Source: Eudromia elegans (Eukaryota; Chordata; Aves; Tinamiformes; Tinamidae). From it: DNA of 64,000 nt. The stretch lies in assembly GCA_003342815.1 (NCBI GenBank), contig PTEX01000236.1:913953-977952 (forward strand), read 5' to 3'. The notes under the pieces were generated by a model. It was given only the letters and a program-made list of their open reading frames with translations. It was not told where the DNA came from and did not search any database. This document shows positions 22,801 through 32,947 of this stretch, in pieces (the first letter of the stretch is position 1; every line of letters begins with the position of its first letter). Position numbers and translations under genes: made by a program.

Positions 22801-24908
22801 ATGAATTTCTTTAATAATTATCAGTGTAAGACATTTGCAAAAAATTAAAAGTCATTAGAAATGTTATCTTGGTGAGTATAGCTAGCAACCAGGCCAGACG
22901 ACATGTACCTGTTAATTGGTAGGAGGAATTATTTTGATCATTTTTTTTCTGATGAATATATTATTTTCTGCTACATGTGAGTATATTGTGATGTACTTTT
23001 TTTTTATGCATGTATTAAATGTTAGTTATAACTCAGCATTTTTGGTGATTTGCTTTGCTTTTTAAATGCCAGGTAAGCTTCATTAACAGATCATAGACAG
23101 CACATGGATCACTGCATGTACACACACTTATATGAGACACCTATGTTAACTTTAATGCCTCAACAACTGCCAAAATAAATATTTTTGTTTTGTTTTGTTT
23201 TAAAGAGAGATGTAGTCATATTTAAAAGATATGCAGCCTTATGGATAACATAATTTTTATGTCTGCTGAATAGCAAAATTCATTATGCATACAGTATATA
23301 CCATCTAACTATGCAGCCATAATTATGTATGAAGGAGATTGGTCTTTTTTCTAACTGATCAGATTCCTTATTTGGTCCTTGAGTGTTAGCTGTAATTACA
23401 GAATATGTAGAAAAGATGCATGATACATCAGTTAGAAAAGTTACAAAAATAATGACTAATCTGTTAGCCAAATGAGTTTTAACAGACCCTTTTGGATCCT
23501 TTTTCACTTTTATTAATCATCAATCTAAAATCTCCAGTCTAGGAGACATACAAGCAGCATATTACTCCATATAAACACCTTTTTGCTACGTTCTGACAGC
23601 TTTTGACAAAATGTAACACCAAGCAAAATCATTTGCAATGGCTGCATCTGCCTTCCTAGAATCTATGATGAGAACTGCAAGGACTGAAGGACTGGTTATT
23701 TATTTAAAAGTCAAATCTACATTCAGCTGATCCTGTGAAGTGTGAACAGTGAAATCACCTCAATGTTATCTATTTTTTCCCCCTTGGTAAGTGATGTGTA
23801 AGCAGTTTCTAATCTCTCAAATTGTGTCTTTCCTATTTTAGGTTATCCCCACGTAAGACTTGGCAAGTAACTTTTGATTGCAAACTCTTGTGAATTAATC
23901 CCAGATATCACCTCTGAGATAAGAATATTATGGTTTGTTTTGTCTGGGTAATGCTTCTAAATCCCAGCCAGATAACAATATTCAGCATCATTTAGCTTGG
24001 TGACCTGCTGAAATTTGAGTCCCTGAAAGTGTTTCCATTTTTAGTTTAAACTCACTACTTGCATGGGCGTTTCTCCCTGTTATACCTCTGTCCAGGATTT
24101 TCATGATCCTCCAGCACAACACTGTTTTATACTGGTAGGAAATGTTTTAGTGGTTTTATGTTGGAGGGAATGTTGATCGGCTCTAGTATTCAGAATTGTT
24201 ATGGTCATGAAATTGCAGCGAGTTAGCTATGGGGAGAAAAACAACAAATTTAGCTTTTCATGGCTTTGGCACAAAATCAAGCATAGAGACCTCTCTCTTA
24301 AGCTTTCACTTCATTTTTTTTTTTCTCTGTAGAGCCTGAATTGGTTTCTCACTTTTTAAAAATCAACAGCATCTGACAAGTAATTGTATCTAGAAACAAT
24401 ACTGCATGACCCTTTGAAATTCTGCATGCACATACATTTTTGGGAAGCAACGCAGTTTTTATCCACCCTACTGGTATTAACCTGGTTCTTTTGCTTAGTT
24501 CTTTTTTCTTATCATTTTTGAAATATATGTTAAATTACAAGAAACCAATCACATTACCTGAGCTAATGTCCTCCATCAGGTTACTATTAGAGACATAACA
24601 GCAGAATTATCTCTATTACCTGCAAATTTAATAATAGTGACCTCCTTTCCCCTTGCCTCTTGAGTGCAAGATTCAAGAGTTTGCACGAGGAGATGTCTTT
24701 GTTTCGTATGCAACACTTCTGAGCTTCAGGGGCAATGGCTGGATGAGACAAATCCCATCTGTGTTATCCCACCAGACTTTCTCTCTCACAGCCCAAAATA
24801 AGTTTGTGAGTCTGAACTTTTAAGTGTACTGCAGGTACCATTTATTTTATTCTGCCTTTTTTTTTTCTATTGGCAATAAAAAAAAGAAAAAAAAAAGAAA
24901 GAAAAAGC
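19847..24908. other. AT-rich non-coding DNA, nothing recognised
   Basis: Five kilobases without a recognisable gene or transposon. Minor features are an (AAC) run near 20086-20099, a TTTTG run at 23186-23202, and A/T homopolymers near 21830 and 24310. Open frames do not exceed 75 codons and none carries a motif. Sequence that looks this unique is compatible with intronic or intergenic DNA. Confidence 0.6.
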
Positions 24909-24928
24909 AAAGCAAAAGCTTTTGCTTT
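24909..24928. repeat. perfect 20-bp palindrome
   Basis: A 20-base perfect palindrome centred on AAAAGCTTTT, extended on each side by AAAGC/GCTTT. It follows an A-rich stretch at 24877-24906 that faces a T-rich run at 24857-24867, so a longer imperfect foldback is possible. Probably a low-complexity accident. Confidence 0.75.
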
Positions 24929-25209
24929 CTGGCAGACAAACACCAACCCATACTCATTGCTTACCTCTAGACTCTGCTTTTCTATATCTCTAACAGTTCT
25001 CATTGAAGTAAATATCAACTATTCCTCTCCTGCCTGAAAGCACAAAGTGGTCTTTTAGTGATTTGCTTTAATACTGTTTTTTTCTTTATTTTTTTTTTCT
25101 CTTTGCTTTCCAGAAAGGATGAAAGTCTTTCCAATTACCTGGTGGTTGGTCTTGTAATCAGACCAATGCATATTGCAGGACAGATAAGAGAAAGTCTCAG
25201 CTTTAATGC
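24929..25209. other. non-coding DNA ending in a strong splice-acceptor-like tract
   Basis: A long pyrimidine run ends in TTTCCAG at 25113, a textbook-strength acceptor string. The following sequence stays open in one frame to 25408, but that frame runs straight through the MIR-type SINE at 25210-25470, so it is probably not a gene. No good donor follows. Confidence 0.5.
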
Positions 25210-25470
25210 AGAGGAAGGAAGCTTGGCTGGTGGTTGGAACGTGGGACTGGAAGGGTTTGGGATTTTTTCGTATCATTGTCATTTGCTTTTACGTGGTCAC
25301 TGGCAAGTCATTTCACCTCTGCACCTAAAGTTTCTCAATGTAGGGAAGAAAAAAAAAATAGCACTTCTCTATTCCAGGAGGATATCGCATGGAGCGAGGC
25401 CTAATTAAAGCCAGTAAAGTGTTCAGAGATCCTTGGATAAAGGGTGCTATAAAAAGTCCCAACTATTAAT
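25210..25470 (+). mobile_element. amniote MIR-type SINE, nearly full length, ancient
   Basis: Landmarks of a MIR/CORE-type SINE appear in the right order and spacing. A tRNA-derived head, 'tggtggttggaacgtgggac' (25229-25248), matches the usual 'tagtggttagagcacgggac'. A degraded B-box-like segment follows near 25253-25264. The CORE reads GTCACTGGCAAGTCATTTC (25295-25313), then 'ctctgcacctaaagtttctc'. A LINE-derived tail has 'cctaattaaag' and GAGATCCTTGGATAAAGG (25427-25444), followed by GTGCTATAAAAAG. The tail is the conserved 'tttgagatccttggatgaaaggcgctata' motif. SINEs encode no protein, so the 116-codon frame at 25058-25408 that overlaps it is spurious. The TATAAAA string is part of the repeat tail, not a promoter. 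Confidence 0.8.
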
Positions 25471-28149
25471 TGCTTCGTGCTCCCTCGTAGATTTTAAGTC
25501 ACATATCTTTTTGAATCATGAATCTCTATTAAGCAAAGATTGCTAACAGTGTGGGATCCTGCAGTTGTTGGCTTTTTAATTTCAGAAACAGATGTCTTGT
25601 GAGATTGAGCCATCCTTGCTTACAAACTAACCTATAATCTAAACTAAAATCTTCAGAGCTCTGAAATAACACAGGAAACCAACAGGCTGCTAACCCACTT
25701 TTTCTCATCATTTTTTGCACATTCTCCTTGCTTGCTGATTGTTTTATAATCCTTTCTGCTTAAGTCCATCACCTTAGTATATATGGTTTTTTTTCCTAGG
25801 TGGATTAGATATAATCCAAAGTAGATTTTCCTTTTTTGGTTTACTCTCTCCCGACTTCTGGTTGAAGAATCCTTGGGAAGAGCTGGAGAAAGAGTGAGTT
25901 TTCTACAATATCTTCTACCTTTGAAGCTCTCAAGCTGTGGAATATGAGCCACAGACGTGTGGCACTTGAGTGATAAAGTGCTGCACGAATCCCGTGCAGT
26001 CAAATACTTTCTTCCGTTTGCATAGAAACCACTGAAACACAAGAGATGTGTCCTTGAAAAGCAGGTTAAGCCACATTGCTATTGAGTTTTGTTGCTATTG
26101 AGTTTTGTTTGAACCTAGCAATGATGCTATCAAATATCAAAGGGTTACTTTAGCTGGAATCTCACTATCACCTGCTAAGTAAACACAACTTTATCACCTG
26201 CTTTTACTGTAAATATATGGCAGGTAGAATGGTTTGCGTTATCCGAATGTGCAACACTAAAAACAGTATGAACAGTTGCTCTAAAAATGCACTGGTGCTG
26301 CAAGGGAGCTGTGAAAAGTCAAATGCCAAGCGAATTTCAGTATATAAAATGCACTTCCACAGGTGGTTGTGGGCTGCAGAAAGAGACCATCCATCATCCA
26401 GCAGCAAAGTTCCATACAACCATGTCAGAAAAACAGCAACAATGATGAATGTAACTTTTCTAAATAAAAGTACATTTTTAAACATTTCCAGGGGAAAACT
26501 ACCTTTCGCTCCAGCAAAAACAGGATTGATCACTTCCCCTGACCTGGGGTCTGCTATAAAATAGGAACCAGCTTGTAGTATGCAGCTATTGGTGAGAGCT
26601 CCTAGCCCCTGGCCCATGTTGTATTTAGCTCTTTATTTATTTAAAACGCTCAACCTGCAGTTGGAGGCACTCTGTTCAATATTCTTATTGTTTAACCTGT
26701 GAGGAAATGGGAACGTGCTAAAAAAAAATTTGATCAATGGATTCAATCTTGAAAGGCTTTCAGGTGTGGCTGGCTGTGATTTCTGCAGAGAGAACCTCTA
26801 CTTTTAACTGCAGTCTCTCTCCTGTCATTTGCAACTCAAGAAAATGTTTTGTGAAACTATATTTGAATTTTTGTATTCATTGTCAATATTGCTTCTGCCA
26901 CAGTTTTTAGTCACCAGACAGTGAAAGACCAAAAACCATGTTACATTTGCAGCTTTAATCCAATCTCAAAACTGCTGTTACCTAATATAATGGTGATTTT
27001 TTTCAGAGTTACCATTTCTATTTCACTATTTTGTTCCAAGCTGCTTCCAGTAATTGCACAGTAGAACACCTGTGCAGGATCAAGGTTATTAAGGCCAGAA
27101 ATCTCACAGACAAAGGAATATTTATTTTTATCTTAAATTGATTTTTTTTTCTTTCATGTAATTCAGTGGAACAGCCAACACCCAAGTTTGTGAGTATGTT
27201 AAGGCATGAGAAGCAGAAAATTAAAAGGTGACTGTACAGCAGCAGCAACTCTAATTGGCATTATTCAGGCTGGAGAAGTACAGATAAAGAGGACCAAAAT
27301 GAAAAGCTGAAGCTTGGTTCTGAAGAGCGCTTTTCAAAGGGATTTCAGAATCTACTAGTAAAGCAGAAAAGGACTGTTATAACTGCTTTCTCTTCTATAC
27401 AATTGAGACAGTCAGACATGTGTGTCATCTATCAATTCATGCACTTAACAGCAAGGCGTATAAACAACACTATTATCTGCTAAAGAGATTGTGATTCCTA
27501 GTGTTTGGAAACAGAGCAGCTGCTTCTTTTAATTGGTATATTGAGTTAATCATAATTTTGTTTCCAGCTATCATACTCATTTATTGTATGTCCCAAAGCA
27601 TTATTATGACAACTTGTGTAGTGGTGTCGCCCTGTGTGTTCATCATCGCAGCGTAGTGGGTGTTCAGAAGTGTTTTCATCAACAGCGTAGCAGTGGTTTG
27701 CTACTAATAGTATTATTTCTATATCCTAAAGAATTAGATATTTTGAGTGTGGTACTGTATGGAATATAGGGGCTGTTATGTTCAGAATGGATCGCTAAGT
27801 TATACCATTTTAAAGTACGCAGAGTGACAATATATTATTTTCTACATTTTCAGCAAATTGAGAGTGCAGTTTAAGAAATCCTTCTGATTTCAAATGACTG
27901 ATCCCATAAGAATCCCATAAATGATTCAACTTCTACCAAACACAAGGTGATAGTGTTTACTCCTAATTTTGACAAGATGGATTTTAGCTATTGTAAATTA
28001 CATTGATTCCCTGGTGTCACATACATTAAAGAGAGAAAGTTTACCACCTGTGAGGCGTTTTTATTTTTTTTCCATCACATCTACACAACTGTTCCTGTAA
28101 GAATAGTGACTTTTCATCTGGTAATTTATACTGCAGATCCAGAAGACAA
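25471..28149. other. non-coding DNA; low stop density at 25.65-26.62 kb; 16-bp tandem duplication
   Basis: TTGCTATTGAGTTTTG is repeated exactly in tandem at 26076-26091 and 26092-26107. Frames of 129 and 137 codons (25653-26042 and 26204-26617, both minus) and 115 codons (26217-26564, plus) lie close together. They have no recognisable domain, and opposite strands are open over the same bases, which argues for composition rather than coding. No transposon was recognised. Confidence 0.5.
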
Positions 28150-28450
28150 TTATAGGAAAAGCAGAGACTGGGTGAGTTCCTAAGAGGTGACTTAATCCAC
28201 CTCTTTGTCCCAAAGAGGATGTGTTAACCCTGACAAAAGCTTCTCCAAGCCACTCTGAAGGTCACACAATGACAGAGTCCTTTCAACACATGCAAGCATT
28301 TTACTCTAGCATTTTACTTTTCTCCAGCATTTCCTAGCCTTCTTCTGCTACTTGACTTAAACTAACTTCAGTTTAAACACCTTTCCTCTTGCTCTATCCA
28401 GAATTAACATGTGGAACAGAGTATCCATCTTTTTCTTTTTTTCATTTTAA
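28150..28450 (-). mobile_element. ancient CR1-type LINE 3' region
   Basis: On the plus strand the segment follows the antisense 3' end of old CR1 families. 'ccacctctttgtcccaaag' comes near the start, then a 'ccactctgaaggtcacacaatgacagag' block. Next is 'catttcctagccttcttct', then 'acttaaactaacttcag' with 'acacctttcctcttgctcta' (28378-28397). That last series equals the usual 'aacttaaacccattacctcttgtccta'. The order fits a minus-strand insertion. Heavily diverged, with no frame. Confidence 0.6.
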
Positions 28451-28715
28451 GCTCTAAACCATCTCAAGTGCTTCCATCTTTCTCTCCGGTCTCACTCAGG
28501 AACATCTAGTAGCAGATATCCTCACAGGGCTGTACTTGGCTGGTAGATACTTCCTTGTCCCAGGGTGGACATTCCCTGAGGCTGTGCTAGAGCTAAGCAA
28601 AGCAGTATTATTTCACATGTTTTGCAGACTGTATTGTTATTTACATTATGGAATGACCTTTTGCATTTTGCAAGTAGCACGGTAATTCTTCAGGCATATT
28701 CACTTTGAGATGTGC

Positions 28716-28757
28716 AATATACTACAGCTAGAGATGTAATATACTGCAGCTAGAGAG
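28716..28757 (+). repeat. two-copy 22-bp tandem duplication
   Basis: AATATACTACAGCTAGAGATGT at 28716 is followed directly by a copy with one internal difference (ACTGCAGC instead of ACTACAGC) to about 28757. A recent local slippage duplication. Confidence 0.85.
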
Positions 28758-29174
28758 TCTGGACACTGAACCACAGTTTCCTCTCTAAATTCAGTCATGA
28801 TTCCCTTAGTGAGCTTAAGTTATGCCCAGCATGTAAAAGCCTGTTTCCTCCGGTGATCAAAGCAGTCAGTGTTCACACAGACTTCTGAGAACAAGTCGTA
28901 GTCTAAAACAAAAGCATTTAAAAGAAAATCCGAAAACCACAGGACAAATTATATGCACACCTATCTTATTAGGTACCTAATTATCTCCCACAGTTGGATC
29001 CTAACCTTGCTAAAGAATTTTTTTTTTTTTCTGGCCCTATCACCTGTAGAGTTTCATTGTTCTCGTACTTAGGGCATTTAATTATGTAGTTTCTTTCAGA
29101 GATTAAGTTATCTATGGCAGTGAATATGTCATGTATTGACTGCTGAATATCATATATATATATCATGCTAGTTA

Positions 29175-29290
29175 CACAGATTCACAGAATAGTTCTGGTT
29201 GGGAGGGACCTCTGAAGTGGTCATCAGGCCCTGCTCAAAAAAGGTCTAATTGGATCAAGTTGTTGAGAGATTATGTTGAACGCTTGAACT
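29175..29290 (-). mobile_element. CR1 LINE 3' tail fragment
   Basis: CACAGATTCACAGAATAG, then 'ggttgggagggacctctgaag' and 'caggccctgctca' match the antisense CR1 3' UTR (normally 'cacagaatcacagaatggttgaggttggaagggacctctgg...ccctgctcaagcaggg'). The following 'attggatcaagttgttgagagattatg' continues into the end of the ORF2 region. The fragment is severely 5'-truncated and moderately diverged. Confidence 0.8.
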
Positions 29291-32200
29291 CTGTGCACAT
29301 GGAATAAAACAATAGTCTACTGAGCAATATTTACCTGAATTTTCCCCTATGTATATACAGAAAATATGCATAATTGTAGTACAAATACATTTCTCAAGAA
29401 GTTTGCTGTCTTCTCAGTAAAAACATAAAGGAGAAGACACATTTGGTTTTGATTGGCGTCATTTCAAAGTGGCAAATAAAATGTCCTTTGTGTTTCATCA
29501 GCCTGTGGTACATTGGCTTCCACATAAAGCAAGGTAAGTTAAGCCTGTACTTTGGTCTCTTCACTCTAAATCCATAAAGCTTTCCCTCAAAGTCATGGAT
29601 CCCTGATCACATTTGAAGTGCAAATTTTACACTCCACTGATGGAAGTAGCAATCAGAAGTGAGGACAGTATTGGAAATCAAGAGTTAAAGCAACTCTACT
29701 AGAAAATAACCTTATGTTTATATTATTTATATATCTGTTAATTAAGAAATATCAAGCTTAATGGGTTTAGTCATCTTTAGCAGCAAGTTAATGAGTTCTC
29801 CAGTTATGTAAAAAGGAATAATTCAATTCATACATTGCTGTGTCCCCTTACAGAAACACAGTTCCCTCTTTAGAAAAAAACTCATTCAAGGCCTTCAAAA
29901 AAAACAAAAAAAAAAGAAGTAATGGGATTGGAGCTCAGGTCTTCCTGGCTTCTTATCTTATAACAATTTGCTTTAAAGGATTTGTGATTTTCTTGATATT
30001 CACTACTTAGATGCTACATTAATCAGACAAGAATAAATCCTACATTGATATTTATAGCCTCACAAGCGTTCTTATGAATCACAACTAACCGAAACCACAA
30101 TGCAAACAATGAGTACAACCAGAACACTGCAAATATATTTAAATAAAAAAATAAAAGAATGAAAAGCTTTCTTACTCCCGCACATCCATGAGCATCTATG
30201 AAACTGAATTTCAAACTTTTCATATGAGAGACCATCTCATATACAGATAAAGCAATCTACAAAACCTCATGATGCACTGACTTGACTGAAAACATTTCTC
30301 TGAGAGAAAGCATTGGTGACACTGAAATTCTCTGGCAAAGGGAGGAGAAAAAAATTAAGATATTCTTTGTTTTTAATAAGCATTTAGTTGAATGTGATAT
30401 AAGACTTTCTTTACATAGCTCAACATTGTGAATTGTAAAAGAAAAGAAAAAGAATACATGATCTGCTTACCAGTGTGGCTGTCTGCTGGACAGAGATTTC
30501 ATCCGATACTTGCACAATGTTTTAACTCTAACAGAATCCATATACCAGGGCCCTGTATAATGGTAAAGACAGAACAAAACATAATTTTTTTCAAGACTTT
30601 TATAAATAATACATATACATATACAGCATTAACATGAGACAGGTTACAAAATTTTCATATCATATTAGAAGAACGTAGCTATTCCTGCAAGTCATTTTAT
30701 TTTAGAAAACTCTTGAGAGAAAGAGCCATGTGAAAGTAACAGAGTAACTAATGTCAGTGCATAGATTGTGTTATGTCAAGAGAGGTTGATCTACGTATAT
30801 TAATAAAAATATTCTTGTAAAATAGATAAAAACTTCATTTTTTTTTCATCTGCTATGTGGTAGTATTGAAAAGACAATGGCAATGTCACTAGAAAACTCA
30901 AAAGTAATTTTAAAAAAAAGAGATTTTTGTTGCTCAGTTTCAGTTGTCCAAAGCTTCACCTAAGTTTGTCACTCAGGTTCCTCTGTGAATTTGAGAGAGT
31001 AAGAGAAGCACCTCTGAAAGCAAATCATGTAACCTATATATGAAACTCATTTAGCACGATGTGATTCCTCCTCTAAGAATGTTCTTCTCTTGCCTAGGTG
31101 GAAAACTCAGACTGAACTGCCCTGTAGTTAACTTAGATGATATGAATCCCACGTGGAAAACCTAGGAGAAGCCAGAAGAACAATCTAATAATGATAAAAT
31201 TCTCAGCTTTTATTTCAGTTGTGTTTGACCCCAACGCCTGCAATCTGGTGGGCAGCAGAGTTTTTAAATGTGAATTCCTGCATCGTTATGAAGTCCTGTT
31301 ATTTGATGAAATTTCAGACTTTAATGTTAATACCTGTCACAGAAAACAAAGCAAAACAAACAAACAAACAAACAAAAACAACATGGCTGTATGCTCAGGA
31401 TAATGCCACAAATCAGACTTCAGACCCCTTTCTCACAGTCTGCACTGAGCTGATGGGAGAAGTAAAGGGAGCAACTTGAGGAACATCTCCTGTTCCAGAG
31501 CCAGGAAGCTGAGTGCAAGACTTTTTGATCAGATTCCCTATTTAGATAAACTTCTTACGTCTTAAACAACTATGTCTTAAGCACCTTACATCTAATAGGT
31601 TACAACAAGCTTACTGCTTACAAATAAACCACAGCATATGTGGGCTACAACATAAACATGCCATAAGTGTGCAGAACCTGCTAAAATTTTGTTCAGATCT
31701 TCCTTCATTTTTACTAACACATCCTTTCTACCAATAACAACCGTAGCACATGTACTCACTTTTTGCAAAAAGAATAATCTTGCCAAACATGAGATGGTTG
31801 CTGAGATACGGCCTAGTCTGCCCACTGAAGAACAAACATTGCTTTTCAATCTGTTTTTAGTGAAGTCCAAGAACATCTCCAGCCTAAATGCTATTTGAGA
31901 ATATCCCCCCTCCTCATTTCGTACACACCAATTAGAAGTAGGAAAAGCAGATGGCCAAAATAAATTACAGACAGCATAGCATCCTTGTCTCAGATCATCG
32001 CCATTGGCAGTTCTAAGTAGCAGTACTGGCCAGTCAATATCCAGGAAGGAAGAAATATGCCCTTTATTTTTTTTTTCCATCTCTTTTATGGAACAAAAAA
32101 TGAGAATCATTGTAGCTCCCAGTACTCAGTCTGCAGGACTGTTGAAAGCAGAGATGTGGCCAGGGATGTATAACTTGTAGATAGATAGCATTTTTATTCA

Positions 32201-32845
32201 TTGGTATTACAAACAGTAAGAACACTTCAAACTTCCAGTGCAGGGGTGGGCTTTCATTCTCTGTGCTAGGTATGATTGCTCAACATGCAAGTCTTATACA
32301 TAGGCACATGGTTTTCCCAGTTTACATTGCTGAGAAGGTCCAACCATCACCAGACAGTAGAAGACCAAAAGCCACCACCACGTTGTTTATGCCTGATATA
32401 GTCAAGTTAAAAATTTGTATGGTTGCTAGGCAGACATTGGTGTAATGTCTTACAGAAAATGGGAACCACCTGCAGAGTAAGAGCATCTGCTGCCCCAGAG
32501 CAGGAGCTATGGAGACATGCCTTGTTGTCCATCAACCCGCTGAGACAGATGGAATAGCAGCCTCTATTTCTGGATTCGGACTGATGTCTAACTTGATACC
32601 TGTCCCACTCATGGAAGTGGGCCTTACAGAGAGCCATGAGCTATTTTCTTGTTACCTCCAAGGCGGTGGCTTCAGCTATCCCATGGTCTTATTGTTACAG
32701 GACTTTAATCCTAGATCACAGTAGTCAAGGACTGCTCAAATGGTGAGTTTGAGGCACAGGTATTGGATGAAGGTATGAGGGGAGGTGAAACTTCTTGTAC
32801 TATGGGAATGAAAGGCTCAGACACTGAAATCATGACCAATCTCGC
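29291..32845. other. non-coding DNA with a 172-codon minus-strand open frame
   Basis: No transposon recognised. The longest open frame outside CR1 lies at 31592-32110 on the minus strand: 172 codons starting MILIFCSIKEMEKKNKGH. It is unlike any family I know and has no membrane or catalytic signature. It may be a long chance frame or a relic of an unrecognised repeat. A (CAAA)n run sits at about 31345-31375. A possible 32-base micro-exon (29502-29533) is discussed among the findings. Between 32480 and 32710 a plus-strand frame includes MVLLLQDFN, weakly like the LVGDFN motif of a CR1 endonuclease, but this is not enough to call. Confidence 0.5.
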
Positions 32846-32947
32846 TACCCTGTGCCATGTGCTCTGGGTGTCTCTGCTTGAGCAGGGAGATTGGACTAGA
32901 TGATCTCTAGAGGCCTCTTCCAACCTCAGCCTCTGTGATTCTGTGAT
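32846..32947 (+). mobile_element. CR1 LINE 3' tail fragment
   Basis: 'ctgtgccatgtgctctggg', GATTGGACTAGATGATCTCT (32890-32909) and 'cttccaacctcagcctctgtgattctgtgat' are the standard end of a CR1. This copy has ATTCTGTG-type terminal units rather than the ATTCTATG of the copies at 3750 and 61741, so it belongs to a different CR1 subgroup. It is about 100 bp long and carries no ORF. Confidence 0.93.

Noticed and set aside
25058-25408. 116-codon plus-strand frame behind a strong acceptor
   Set aside because: It runs through a MIR-type SINE and a T-run, has no domain and has no donor. Most likely chance.
25444-25454. TATAAAAAG core-promoter-like string
   Set aside because: It is part of the conserved MIR tail (GGCGCTATA...), not an independent promoter.
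32480-32720. CR1 endonuclease fragment (MVLLLQDFN resembling LVGDFN)
   Set aside because: A single short motif with no collinear neighbours. The adjacent CR1 tail at 32846 is explained as a truncated copy on its own.
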